Positions 17,639 to 26,013 of a stretch of DNA of 64,000 nucleotides are shown piece by piece. Both the position numbers and the translations under genes were made by a program. The notes under the pieces were generated by a model, which was given only the letters and a program-made list of their open reading frames with translations, made no database searches and was not told the DNA's origin. Source of the DNA: Thiohalomonas sp963783235 (GTDB lineage Bacteria > Pseudomonadota > Gammaproteobacteria > Thiohalomonadales > Thiohalomonadaceae); NCBI GenBank assembly GCA_963783235.1, contig CAWAMN010000001.1, positions 744,001-808,000 on the forward strand. The letters run 5' to 3'. Each line of letters starts with the position of its first letter. The stretch's first letter is position 1.

Positions 17639-17686
17639 TGGGGGCGGACAGAATGAAATCGCCCAACCGGTTCAGGTTGCTGCCGT

Positions 17687-18299
17687 TCAGGCCCCGGTCA
17701 CCGGCAAGGCGTGCCGCCGCTCCTCGTACAGCAGTGCCTCGGCTTCCCTGGCCGGCATCGGCTTGGCGTAGAGGTAGCCCTGCGCAACGGTGCACCGCTC
17801 CCGGAGCAGGAATTCGCGGTGCTCGGGGGTTTCGACACCTTCGGCGATCACGGCCAAGCCCATTTCGTGGGCCAGGGCGATCACCGCCCGGGTGATTGCC
17901 GCATCATCGGGGTCGTCGGGGAGCCCGCGGACAAACGACTGATCGATCTTGAGGCGATGGATCGGCAGACGTTTGAGGTAGGCGAGCGAAGAGTAGCCGG
18001 TGCCGATCCTGCGACTGTTCACCCCGCACCCGGCGCAACGCGTCCAGCCGCGCCCCGAAATCCTGGCCGGAAGCGTGCCACTGTCGCTTTTCGCTCTCCA
18101 GGTCACCGGTGGTGAGCAATCGCTCGGTGTAGTACTTGAGCTGAACCAGCGCCTGGTAGGCGTCGTCGGTGATCTGCTGCTCCTGGCGGACGCCGTCCAG
18201 GGTGAACAGCAGCGTGACCAGCACCCCGCCGGAAAGCAGCGAGCCCGCGATCAAGGCGGCAAAGCCGACCCGGGAAATCCGCCGGATGCTATAGGGCAT
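17687..18299 (-). pseudogene. Sensor phosphodiesterase remnant (membrane segment joined to EAL tail)
   Basis: The minus strand starts with a normal N-terminus (MPYSIRRISRVGFAALIAG, one membrane helix, then a helical periplasmic segment to about RGEQSQ). It then jumps out of frame into the last third of an EAL domain: GTGYSSLAYLKRLPIHRLK, IDQSFVRGLPDD, AVIAEGVETPEHREFLL and GYLYAKPMP. The PAS/GGDEF and most EAL catalytic residues are missing, including the EAL triad. A large internal deletion plus frameshift is the simplest reading. It cannot be an active phosphodiesterase. Confidence 0.8.
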
Positions 18300-18576
18300 T
18301 TCTGATATCCCCACACGGATTCTGTTGGCCCCAAAATCGCCGAGGGCCAAGGCGCGCTGCGCAGCGCCGGGGTGGTCTCCCGATCAAGCAGCGCAACGAC
18401 GGGATCGGCAATTTTGGCGGCCAACCCTCCGGGCTTGGGCCGTTTCGCCCGCCGGACTGCGTTTCAGCTCGCTCATGGGGAACAACCACACACCGTTCGC
18501 TGCGCCTTGCCAGCGAACAAAACGGCCGCGAGCAGAACCGTGTCGGTTATTGGAAATGCCCTATGGGAGGCCATCG
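18300..18576. other. Noncoding or decayed spacer
   Basis: Only overlapping shadow frames are seen between the sensor remnant and the solute-binding remnant. No conserved motif, hairpin or promoter stood out. Confidence 0.4.
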
Positions 18577-18753
18577 CTATTGACCCGGGAGGTTCAGAGA
18601 CTGCCGATAATAGCTGGCCTGCTGTTCGCGGCCCAACTGGTCGGTGATCGCCTCCCACTCCCGCGCCGCGGTATTCAGCGCCCGGCGAGGGGGCTCCTTT
18701 CCCATTACCGCGGCGAAGACGGCGAAGCCGCTCAAGGGCGGCGCGGCGGACGC
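18577..18753 (-). pseudogene. Possible C-terminal remnant of an ABC solute-binding protein
   Basis: A minus-strand frame of 58 codons ends at TAG 18577-18579. Its residues ALNTAAREWEAITDQLGREQ followed by QASYYRQSL resemble the C-terminal helix of extracellular sugar-type solute-binding proteins (eALdaaakeWeaiT). The frame is cut by a TAA upstream and no signal peptide or domain is left. This is a weak call from a short match. Confidence 0.35.
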
Positions 18754-19074
18754 TTAGCAAACGGGTCAGTACGTCCCGGCCGAGTTCGAGTCGTTCCGCA
18801 GGGCCAGTTGATCCTCCGGGGACTAGCACATGGCCTGAGGGTAGGGGATGTAAAAATGGGGGGACGATGGGGACGCACCACGGAGCCTGCACAGCTGACC
18901 CTCCGCTTTGGGCGGTTCCCGCCCGTCCTAGGCCCACACCTCCCTGCTGGCATTGGCAAACAAAAGAAGTGGGGAACGGCGGCTTCTGGCGTAATTTTGT
19001 TCCGGATGCCTAGACCTGTGAGGAAAGAGTTGACGAACCGACCGTTCCCTTTTTGATGATTGCGGAGAATTCAC
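18754..19074. other. Spacer without recognisable gene
   Basis: Frames here are shadows of one another. No family match, strong hairpin or promoter was seen. It may hold the rest of the decayed solute-binding protein gene. Confidence 0.4.
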
Positions 19075-19290
19075 GTGAACCAACGAAGCGATCACAACGC
19101 CAGAATCGATCTCAATCACGTCCGCCGTGAAGAACTGGTCGAACTTCCGTTTATTGATGAAAGGCTGGCCGAGACCATTATCCATTACCGGGTCAATGGG
19201 CGACTTTCGCAGCTTTGATGAACTCGATAATGTGGGGGGGGCATCGATTGGCAGGTGAAAAAGGCCCTTCAGAATCGGGTCCGAGTATAG
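19075..19290 (+). pseudogene. Small helix-hairpin-helix (ComEA-type) protein, twice frameshifted
   Basis: From GTG 19075 (GGAG site eight bases upstream) the frame reads IDLNHVRREELVELPFIDER then LAETIIHYRVNG, a helix-hairpin-helix of the ComEA type, and stops at a TGA near 19218. The natural continuation DFRSFDELDNVGG is in the next frame. After a run of eight G at about 19233-19241 the expected end IDWQVKKALQNRVRV, stopping at TAG 19288, is in yet another frame. Two single-base changes restore a protein of about 70 residues. The lesions may be real, or homopolymer sequence errors. Confidence 0.7.
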
Positions 19291-19430
19291 GCAACGGATC
19301 TTTCGCAAGGGTGCGAATAGGCCGGCTAAGATCGAAACAGCGATCGAACTCAAATCTCGCTTTGACTGGTCCCGCGTGGTCTAGTCTTGTCGATGACACT
19401 ACCACGATGGCAATCCAAGGAGGGACGGTC

Positions 19431-20177
19431 ATGGACTATCGCGTTATCACCGTGTTCTGCGCGGGAATGATGTGCCTGATACTGGGAGGGCCTGCCGCTT
19501 TTGCGCAAGGGGCAGCGACCACCAAAGGCAACATCACGGCGACCGAAGAGATGGCCAATGCCAGAGAAGTCGTGCAAGAGGCCGCGGATGTCGTCCAGCA
19601 TCTCCGGGCCGACCCTGAGATCCAACGGATGCTGAAGAGCGCTAAGGGTGTATTTATCGTATCCGATTACGGTCGGGCGGCTTTCGGTGTCGGTGGCTCC
19701 GGCGGACAAGGCGTGCTGGTTGCCAACAATCAGGGGCAGTGGTCGCCTCCGGCCTTCTACAACATCGGGACCATCAGCGCTGGGTTGGAGGCGGGCGCCG
19801 AGGGAGGATCCATCGCTTTCCTGCTGATGAGTGATGATGCCCTTGATGGCTTCCGCAAAGAGAACAACTTTTCGCTCAATGCCGATGCCGGGTTGACTAT
19901 CATCAACTGGTCCAACCGGGCCCAGGCATCGGCCGGAAAGCCCGATGTGATCGTGTGGTCCGACACCGCGGGTCTTTACGGCGATCTGGCGATCACCGCC
20001 ACCGACATCTTTTGGGACGAGGAGGCCAACCGAGCCTATTACCAGAAGACCGCCAGCGCCCGTAAGATCATCAACGGCAAAGTCCAGGTACCGGAATCGG
20101 CCAAGGCATTGCAGTCGGAATTCAGCGCCCTGGAAACGGGTGAATCCACTGGTGGTGGGCGCGAAGGAGAGGAGTAG
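19431..20177 (+). CDS. SYLF-domain (Ysc84-like) exported protein
   Basis: A 248-residue protein from ATG 19431 with AAGGAGGG upstream; the frame extends further 5' but without a signal. It has a signal peptide ending AAFAQG. The SYLF/Ysc84 core follows: KSAKGVFIVSDYGRAAFGVG, GGQGVLVANN, GAEGGSIAFLLMSDDALDGF and NADAGLTIINW. SYLF domains bind phosphoinositide lipids in eukaryotes; bacterial members are exported and mostly uncharacterised. A hairpin terminator follows, so it may be monocistronic despite the flavoprotein gene close downstream. Confidence 0.85.
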   Translation: MDYRVITVFCAGMMCLILGGPAAFAQGAATTKGNITATEEMANAREVVQEAADVVQHLRADPEIQRMLKSAKGVFIVSDYGRAAFGVGGSGGQGVLVANNQGQWSPPAFYNIGTISAGLEAGAEGGSIAFLLMSDDALDGFRKENNFSLNADAGLTIINWSNRAQASAGKPDVIVWSDTAGLYGDLAITATDIFWDEEANRAYYQKTASARKIINGKVQVPESAKALQSEFSALETGESTGGGREGEE

Positions 20178-20189
20178 CCGATTGGGGTA

Positions 20190-20214
20190 TCCACGCCCGC
20201 CCTGCGGGCGTGGA
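20190..20214 (+). terminator. Hairpin between SYLF gene and flavoprotein gene
   Basis: TCCACGCCCG (20190-20199) pairs perfectly with CGGGCGTGGA (20205-20214) across a 5-base loop, followed by a short ATTTGACG stretch. The weak T-run makes it a possible attenuator rather than a complete intrinsic terminator. Confidence 0.6.
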
Positions 20215-20240
20215 TTTGACGATTGCACAGGAGGTGCGTC

Positions 20241-21533
20241 ATGAGGGACGGGAAGCCCCATGTATTAGTCCTTGGTGGAAATTTTGCCGGCCTGGGTTGC
20301 GCACAGCAGATTCGGGCGATGGCGGGAGATGCGGTAGACATCACCCTGGTGGACCGTAAACCCTATTTGGCTTACATACCGAATATTCCCGAGGAGGTCT
20401 TCGCCAACCGCAATCCCATGGTGACTATGCGCATGGATATCGTCGCTCCTTTGGACAAGGACGATGTCCGGTTCATCCAGGCAGAGGTCATGTCCATTAA
20501 TCCGGAAACACGCCGCGTCGAGTGCATCCCCAGTGAGCGGGACGGCGCTGAGTGTCTGGTGCTGAACTATGACTATCTCGTGATCGCTCTGGGAAATCGT
20601 CTTGCCTACGATCGCGTCGAAGGGTTTGCCGAGTATGGCCACACGGTCTCTGATACATGGCATGGCGAGGCCTTTCGTCGCTACCTGCATGAAGATTATA
20701 AGGGCGGGCCCATTGCGGTGGGTTCGGCCCGTTTCCATCAGGGTGATGGGGCCGGTGACATCCACCTGTATTCCGGCCATGAATTCCCAAAATCACTTGC
20801 GGCCTGCGAAGGGCCCCCTGTGGAGGTCATGCTGTCCCTCGGCACATGGCTGACCACCCATGGTAAGGGAAATCCATCGAACGTTACCGTATTTACGCCC
20901 GCAGACATGATCGCCGAAGACGCCGGTGAAGCAGTAGTGGAAAAGCTCCTCAAAATCGCCGGCAGTCTGGGCTTTGGCTATATGCACAGCACGGAAGATA
21001 TCAAGCGCCTCACTTTGGATGGTATTGAATTTACCAACGGAGAATTCCTCGAAGCAGAGGTTAAAGTTATCTTTCCGGATTGGAGAGCCCAGGATTGCGT
21101 GCGCGACTTGCCAATTACCGATAGTGAGGGCTTTGTCGTCACTGATCTTTTGATGCGCAACCCGAGTTATCCAGAGATCCTGGCGGCTGGAGATGCCGCT
21201 GCTGTGACGGTGCCGAAACTGGGAGCTATTGGCCACACGCAGGCGGAAATCGTTGGTCGACAAGTGGCGAAGGACGTGGGCCGCATGGATGCGGAGCAAG
21301 CGGATCAGCCGCTGAGTCCCGAAGTTCTCTGTATAGGGAGTATGGGTATGAAACAGGCGTTCTATATCCATTCAAATACCTGGTTTGGGGGAGATGTCTC
21401 GGAGTTACATTTCGGAATGGTGGAACACGCGCTGAAGAATGAATATAAACGGATGTTCTACCGCAACGGCGGGAAGATATCCCCCTGGGGAATCGATGCG
21501 GCAAAGAAGATTGCTGAACACGTCCCACTCTAG
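20241..21533 (+). CDS. SQR-like FAD-dependent NAD(P)/disulfide oxidoreductase
   Basis: A 430-residue flavoprotein starting at ATG 20241, nine bases after a full AGGAGGTG site. The FAD dinucleotide motif VLVLGGNFAGLGCAQ is near residue 8 and the second FAD motif, ILAAGDAAAV, near residue 315. The fold resembles sulfide:quinone oxidoreductase and type II NADH dehydrogenases. A Cys followed by EGPPVEVML near residue 197 matches one catalytic Cys position of SQR; QDCVRD near 290 may be another. Lack of a clear third Cys leaves the substrate open (sulfide, NADH or another donor). Quinone reduction at the membrane face is inferred. Confidence 0.75.
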   Translation: MRDGKPHVLVLGGNFAGLGCAQQIRAMAGDAVDITLVDRKPYLAYIPNIPEEVFANRNPMVTMRMDIVAPLDKDDVRFIQAEVMSINPETRRVECIPSERDGAECLVLNYDYLVIALGNRLAYDRVEGFAEYGHTVSDTWHGEAFRRYLHEDYKGGPIAVGSARFHQGDGAGDIHLYSGHEFPKSLAACEGPPVEVMLSLGTWLTTHGKGNPSNVTVFTPADMIAEDAGEAVVEKLLKIAGSLGFGYMHSTEDIKRLTLDGIEFTNGEFLEAEVKVIFPDWRAQDCVRDLPITDSEGFVVTDLLMRNPSYPEILAAGDAAAVTVPKLGAIGHTQAEIVGRQVAKDVGRMDAEQADQPLSPEVLCIGSMGMKQAFYIHSNTWFGGDVSELHFGMVEHALKNEYKRMFYRNGGKISPWGIDAAKKIAEHVPL

Positions 21534-21633
21534 ATCCAGTAAACACCGCAAAAGAGTTTCGGTGGCAGTTCATTTTTCCGGCCAGCCGCCTCGGGCCATG
21601 CCCGCGCACCGGTGCAATTCGACGCCACCACAT

Positions 21634-21867
21634 TCACAGCTCAGCGGTGAGCAAAGCCCTGAAGCGAGCCGCAAACGATGCACGATCAACGGACACGAGA
21701 TCACCGACAGCAGCCGCAAGCCGCTCGAGAATGCGCCGCCGGTCATGCCGCGTCTTCTCAGCCAACCCGCGTGCCTGCAGGTACCAATCGTACCGCTCCA
21801 GAAGTTGACCATAAGTGCGTTCAGGTGAGGGTAGAGTCAAATATCGGCACCTCTTCGAAAACCGCAA
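21634..21867 (-). pseudogene. Possible integrase core-binding domain fragment
   Basis: A 77-residue minus-strand frame: TYGQLLERYDWYLQARGLAE then KTRHDRRRILERL. This resembles the N-terminal SAM-like domain of tyrosine recombinases (YLxxRGLaexTrxxyrrxL). The catalytic domain with R-H-R-Y is not present. It sits in a stretch of decayed genes. The short length makes the call tentative. Confidence 0.4.
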
Positions 21868-22079
21868 GGCACTGTTTCGAAAGAAGAAAAAGCCAACAAA
21901 TGACCCCTGCGCTCGAACCTTTACATAATATACATTATGCGTACTTCCGGAGAGCAGTGACCAGGAAGACCGGCAGGAGGCTGTGGATCATCCCGGATGA
22001 GATGTCCATCAGCAGGCTGACGAAGCCGAGAGCCCCACACCCGCCGGGATGCGGGCGCAATGGTCCGTTGGTGATGAAC

Positions 22080-22428
22080 TTAATGGCGGCGGGCCCTCCG
22101 CTGCCAGTAGGTATTCAAAGCCGTGAAACAGATCGCCATCCACCCCAATCCCTCGGCGGCGGCAGCCAGCACGTCGCTGAAATAGTGGACGCCCAGATAG
22201 ATGCGGCTCAGTCCCACCAGCAGGACCAGGAAGAGCGCCACAAGAACCACCAGAACGCGCCATCGCCACGCCGCCGTCTGGGTGGACAGAAAGGTCATGG
22301 AACCGGCTCACGCCACGCATGAACTGCGTGACCGCCGGATTCTGGTGTACATGGAACCAGGCCGCGATGCGCCGATCCCAGAGGGTAAGCGGATCACCAT
22401 GGACCACGTCCCCAAGGTAATCCAGCAT
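22080..22428 (-). pseudogene. PAP2-family phosphatase remnant
   Basis: The N-terminus (MLDYLGDVVHGDPLTLWD then FHVHQNPAVTQFMRGVSRFHD) and C-terminus (SRIYLGVHYFSDVLAAAAEG, then ALNTYWQRR) are typical PAP2 ends but lie in different frames, joined near 22298. Of the three phosphatase motifs only the last (SRxxxGxHxxSD) is left; KxxxxxxRP and PSGH are gone. This indicates an internal deletion of roughly 60-80 residues, inactivating the gene. Confidence 0.75.
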
Positions 22429-22629
22429 GTCCTGTCCGTTCGCGGCCGTTTGTTCGTTGCTTCGGGCCCGTCGCCGTTTCGGCTCTTTGCTACGCTAGCT
22501 TAATGGAACGCCGCCAGGATGAGCCTGGCATCCTTCGCGTGGTGAACCTCGTTATCGGCACCTCGGTGCCGGGCACACCATCGGTGACATTCCAGTGACG
22601 CGGCTTTACGGAAACAGGATTACAGGGCG

Positions 22630-23343
22630 GTGAACGCCTCCCCGGCCGATGTGGCGGTCCGCTGCCGCGGACTGGTGAAATCGTACGGCTCCGGCGCCTC
22701 ACGGGTGTCGGCCCTGAGGGGCATCGACCTCGAGCTCTACCGCGGCGAACTGCTCATGCTGGTCGGCCCCTCCGGGTGCGGCAAGACGACGCTCATCTCT
22801 ATTCTCTCCGCCATCCTCGATCAGGACGCGGGCAGCTGTGAGCTATTCGGCCGCGATCCGCGCGGGATGAGCGAAAGCGAGCGCATCCGGTTTCGTGGCG
22901 AGGCGGTCGGTTTCGTGTTTCAGGCCTTCAACCTGCTGCCGGCACTCACCGCCCTCGAAAACGCGACCGTTCCCTTGCTGCTCAACGGCGTGGCCCCGGA
23001 CAGTGCGGCGAACCGTGCCCGGAGCCTGCTGGAGGCCGTCGGACTCGGCGGCCGAACCGACGCCCTCCCTGCGCAGCTAAGCGGCGGACAGCAGCAGCGG
23101 GTGGCCATCGCCCGGGCGCTGGTCCACCGGCCCCGGCTTGTGGTCTGCGATGAGCCCACCAGCAATCTGGACCACGAAGCCGGGCGCAGGATGTTGGCGT
23201 TGCTGCGTGGCCTGGGACGGGAGCCGGACCGCTCCCTGGTGGTGGTCACCCATGACACCCGGATCCTGGACTTTGCCGATCGCGTCGCGCGCATGGACGA
23301 TGGCCGTATCGTGGGCATTTCTCCGGGAGGCCAGCGGCCATGA
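22630..23343 (+). CDS. ABC exporter ATP-binding protein (DevA/MacB-like)
   Basis: A 237-residue ATPase of the LolD/MacB/DevA type. Walker A GPSGCGKTT is near residue 46, signature LSGGQQQRVAIARAL near 147, and Walker B LVVCDEP with the D-loop SNLDH near 168-179, then the H-loop VVVTHD. The start is GTG 22630. It overlaps the adaptor gene by four bases. With the following adaptor and FtsX-like permease it forms a tripartite exporter; an outer membrane channel is not encoded nearby. Confidence 0.88.
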   Translation: MNASPADVAVRCRGLVKSYGSGASRVSALRGIDLELYRGELLMLVGPSGCGKTTLISILSAILDQDAGSCELFGRDPRGMSESERIRFRGEAVGFVFQAFNLLPALTALENATVPLLLNGVAPDSAANRARSLLEAVGLGGRTDALPAQLSGGQQQRVAIARALVHRPRLVVCDEPTSNLDHEAGRRMLALLRGLGREPDRSLVVVTHDTRILDFADRVARMDDGRIVGISPGGQRP

Positions 23344-24260
23344 GTCGCCGCTATCTGCTGCCGATACTGGCGCTTGGCGGGTTGCTGATCGCGGTCGCTG
23401 TCATCGTCCAGAACAACCGGGCGGCGCCCATAGCGCCGCCGCCTATCCGACCTCCGGTTCCCCCCTTCGATTCGTACGTGGCCGGTTCGGGTCTCGTCGA
23501 GGCGAGCACGGGCAACATCGTCGTGGGCACGCCGGTAGCCGGTCTGGTGACCGATATTTCCGTGGCGGTCGGTGACACGGTGCAGGCGGGGCAGCCGCTG
23601 TTCAAGATCGATGATCGCGACCTGCGGGCCGAATTGCTAACCGCCAGGGCCAAGGTGGAGGAAGCGGACGCCACCTTGCAGAAGAACCGCCACGAACTGG
23701 CCTATTCCGAAAACCTCGGAAAGGAGGATCCCCAGGCCCTCAGCGAACAACAGCTGACGGTGCTTCGCGATCAGGTGGCGGTTGCCCGCGCCGCCCTGAA
23801 CAGAGCTCAGGTGGAGGTCGAACGCCTTCAGCTTGAGATACGGCGCCGGACCGTGCGCGCACCGGTCGCCGGCCGCGTTCTACAGCGCAAACTGCGGCTC
23901 GGAGAGTACGTGGAGGCGAGTGAGAGCGCCGAACCGATGCTGATCCTGGGCGATACGAAGCGGTTCCATGTGCGTGTCGAGGTCGACCAGCAGGACGCCT
24001 GGCGGGTCCGTCCGGGGGCGGCGGCGATTGCCTTCGATCGCGGCAATCCGCAGCTGCGGATTCCGCTCGACTTCGCCTATATCGAACCGCTGATCGTCCC
24101 CAAACGGAACCTGACCGGCGGGCCCACCGAGCGCACCGATACCCGGGTCCTTGAAGTGCTCTACGGCTTCTCGCGGGGTGAGCGACCCGTCTATGCCGGC
24201 CAGCAACTGGATGTCTACATCCAGGCCCCGCCGGTCACGGCGGCAAATACGGAGCGGTAG
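23340..24260 (+). CDS. HlyD/DevB-like membrane fusion protein of ABC exporter
   Basis: A 306-residue periplasmic adaptor with an N-terminal signal anchor (residues 6-26) and a proline-rich linker. A lipoyl/biotinyl half-motif VAGLVTDISVAVGDTVQAGQ is near residue 61, a coiled-coil hairpin at about 95-160, and the second half APVAGRVLQRKLRLGEYV near 168. The product is shorter than DevB. Its ATG overlaps the ATPase stop, and the permease follows after three bases. The cargo cannot be deduced. Confidence 0.87.
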   Translation: MSRRYLLPILALGGLLIAVAVIVQNNRAAPIAPPPIRPPVPPFDSYVAGSGLVEASTGNIVVGTPVAGLVTDISVAVGDTVQAGQPLFKIDDRDLRAELLTARAKVEEADATLQKNRHELAYSENLGKEDPQALSEQQLTVLRDQVAVARAALNRAQVEVERLQLEIRRRTVRAPVAGRVLQRKLRLGEYVEASESAEPMLILGDTKRFHVRVEVDQQDAWRVRPGAAAIAFDRGNPQLRIPLDFAYIEPLIVPKRNLTGGPTERTDTRVLEVLYGFSRGERPVYAGQQLDVYIQAPPVTAANTER

Positions 24261-24263
24261 AGG

Positions 24264-25454
24264 ATGCTGCGGCTTGCATTGAAGATGCTGATGGGCGACC
24301 GCACGAAATTCGTCGGGCTGCTCCTGGGCATCACCTTCACCGCCTTTCTGGTGACCTTCGCCGCCTCCTATTTCGCCGGCTTCATGACCCGCGGCTTCGC
24401 CCTCATCACCGAAAACGGCAGCACCGATGTGTGGGTCATGGACCCGGCGGTTCACTCTGCAGAACAGACGATGAACATGCCGGATTCCGCCCTGCTTCGC
24501 GTTCGCAGTGTCGCCGGGGTGGCCTACGCCGTGCCGCTTGCGCTCGGCAGCGCCGACGCCCGCTTTCCGAATGGACAGTTCCAGTCCTTCCAGGTGATCG
24601 GGGTCGATGACGCTACGCTTATCGGCGCGCCGCGGATCGGCGACAGAGCGCCGGTGGGCCTGCGGGCTCCGGATGCCGCCATCGTGGACGCCGGCGGCAC
24701 TAGCGGGAAACTGCAAACCCCGGCCTCTGAATCCGACCAGTGGCCCTATGACGGCGCCCGCCTTGATGTGCCGACACGGCCGCTGCGGGCCGGCGACAAA
24801 CTGCAGGTCAATGGCCAACGGGTCAAGGTGATAGGACAGTCCCAGACGATACCGCGCTTCCCGCCACGCCCCCTCCTCTATACCAGCTACGCCAATGCCG
24901 CCCGCATCCTGCCGCGCGAGGCTCACCAGTTGACCTTCGTGCTGGTCGGTGCCAAGGCCGGCCTGAATCCGGAGGACCTCGCACGGCGCATCGAGCGGCG
25001 CACCGGGCTTCGCGCCCGCTCTTCCGCGCAATTCAAGGCGGACACCGTGCGCTGGTATCTGTCCAATTCCGAGGACGTCGGCGACATGGCCTCGATGCTG
25101 ATCCTTGCCATGACCGTGGGCTTCGGCATCACCGGCGTGATGCTCTACATGTTTACCTACGAGAGCCTCAAGCAATACGCGGTGCTCAAAGCCATGGGCG
25201 CCACCCCGCACCTGCTACTCGGTATGGTGTTCGCCCAGGCGACACTGTGCGCCCTGTTGGGTACCGGGCTGGGGCTAGGCGTTTGCGGCATCGTCGGCGA
25301 AATCGCCGCCGGTGCGGGATACCCGTTTCGGATGATGTGGTTCACGCCACTGGCCGGCGGCTTGGGGGTACTCGTGATCAGCGTCACCGCCGCCGCGATC
25401 AGTGTGCGCAGCGTCCTCAAGCTGGAACCGGCGGAGGTCTTTGCTGGCCGCTGA
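24264..25454 (+). CDS. FtsX/DevC-like ABC exporter permease
   Basis: A 396-residue permease with one N-terminal membrane helix (residues 17-40), a large periplasmic MacB_PCD-like domain and three C-terminal helices (about 265-290, 310-340, 355-380). The C-terminal VLKLEPAEVFAGR is the standard end of FtsX-family permeases. It completes the three-gene exporter. A PAS-domain remnant of an unrelated gene starts 26 bases downstream. Confidence 0.88.
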   Translation: MLRLALKMLMGDRTKFVGLLLGITFTAFLVTFAASYFAGFMTRGFALITENGSTDVWVMDPAVHSAEQTMNMPDSALLRVRSVAGVAYAVPLALGSADARFPNGQFQSFQVIGVDDATLIGAPRIGDRAPVGLRAPDAAIVDAGGTSGKLQTPASESDQWPYDGARLDVPTRPLRAGDKLQVNGQRVKVIGQSQTIPRFPPRPLLYTSYANAARILPREAHQLTFVLVGAKAGLNPEDLARRIERRTGLRARSSAQFKADTVRWYLSNSEDVGDMASMLILAMTVGFGITGVMLYMFTYESLKQYAVLKAMGATPHLLLGMVFAQATLCALLGTGLGLGVCGIVGEIAAGAGYPFRMMWFTPLAGGLGVLVISVTAAAISVRSVLKLEPAEVFAGR

Positions 25455-25480
25455 TCGCCAGAGCCGACCTCACTTTTTGA

Positions 25481-25747
25481 GGCATCGCCCACGACATCAC
25501 GGAGGTCAAGCAAGCCGAGCGGGCCCTGCGCCAGAGCGAGACTCGCTATCGCCAGCAGGCGGCCGAGTTGAAGCTTATCTACGACAGTGTCCCGGTGGGC
25601 CTGGCCATTCTGGATCCGAGCTTGCGCTACCAGCGCGTCAATCAGCAGTTCGCCGATATCAACGGCCTCCCCGTGCAGGCGCACGTTGGAAAAACTATTT
25701 GGGAAGTCGTCCCAAATCTGGCAGACCAGCTTTCTTCAGCCTGTTAG
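25481..25747 (+). pseudogene. PAS-domain sensor fragment
   Basis: An open frame of 88 codons with no start: GIAHDITEVKQAERALRQSE, the usual PAS-to-PAS linker, then IYDSVPVGLAILDPSLRYQR and VNQQFADINGLPVQAHVGKT, the start of another PAS domain. It ends at a TAG in CAGCCTGTTAGGACGCA, 17 bases shared exactly with the end of the repeat at 38110-38256. The fragment could be the missing interior of the EAL sensor remnant at 17687-18299, though on the opposite strand. Confidence 0.75.
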
Positions 25748-26013
25748 GACGCAAACCCCAGTCCGCATGAAGGGCACTTCTAATAATCCGACACGGTTCT
25801 GCTCGTAGAAGTCCCCTTGCACTGACCGTCATGACGTCGGGCCTGCACCGAGGGCTTCTATGACGGTGTCCGCAGCAGACGTCACCTCACCGGGCACGAT
25901 CTACATTCCATACCCTGGATGCCGAGCGGTATCGAACGGATAAACCGTACCGTCACGGCCGGGAAGCCGGCTTACAGGCGACAATCGAAGCGGCCGACAA
26001 AACGGATATTCCA
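25748..26013. other. Spacer between PAS remnant and glucan phosphorylase
   Basis: No supported gene. On the minus strand the phosphorylase shadow frame continues through here to 25901 only because of the frameshift upstream. Confidence 0.5.

Noticed and set aside
18289..18937. Open frames on the minus strand in the EAL/solute-binding gap
   Set aside because: Translations are low-complexity and mutually overlapping; only the 18577-18753 frame has a family-like segment.
19215..19430. N-terminal extension of the SYLF gene
   Set aside because: The upstream frame overlaps the HhH gene and lacks a signal peptide; ATG 19431 has a strong ribosome binding site and a signal peptide.
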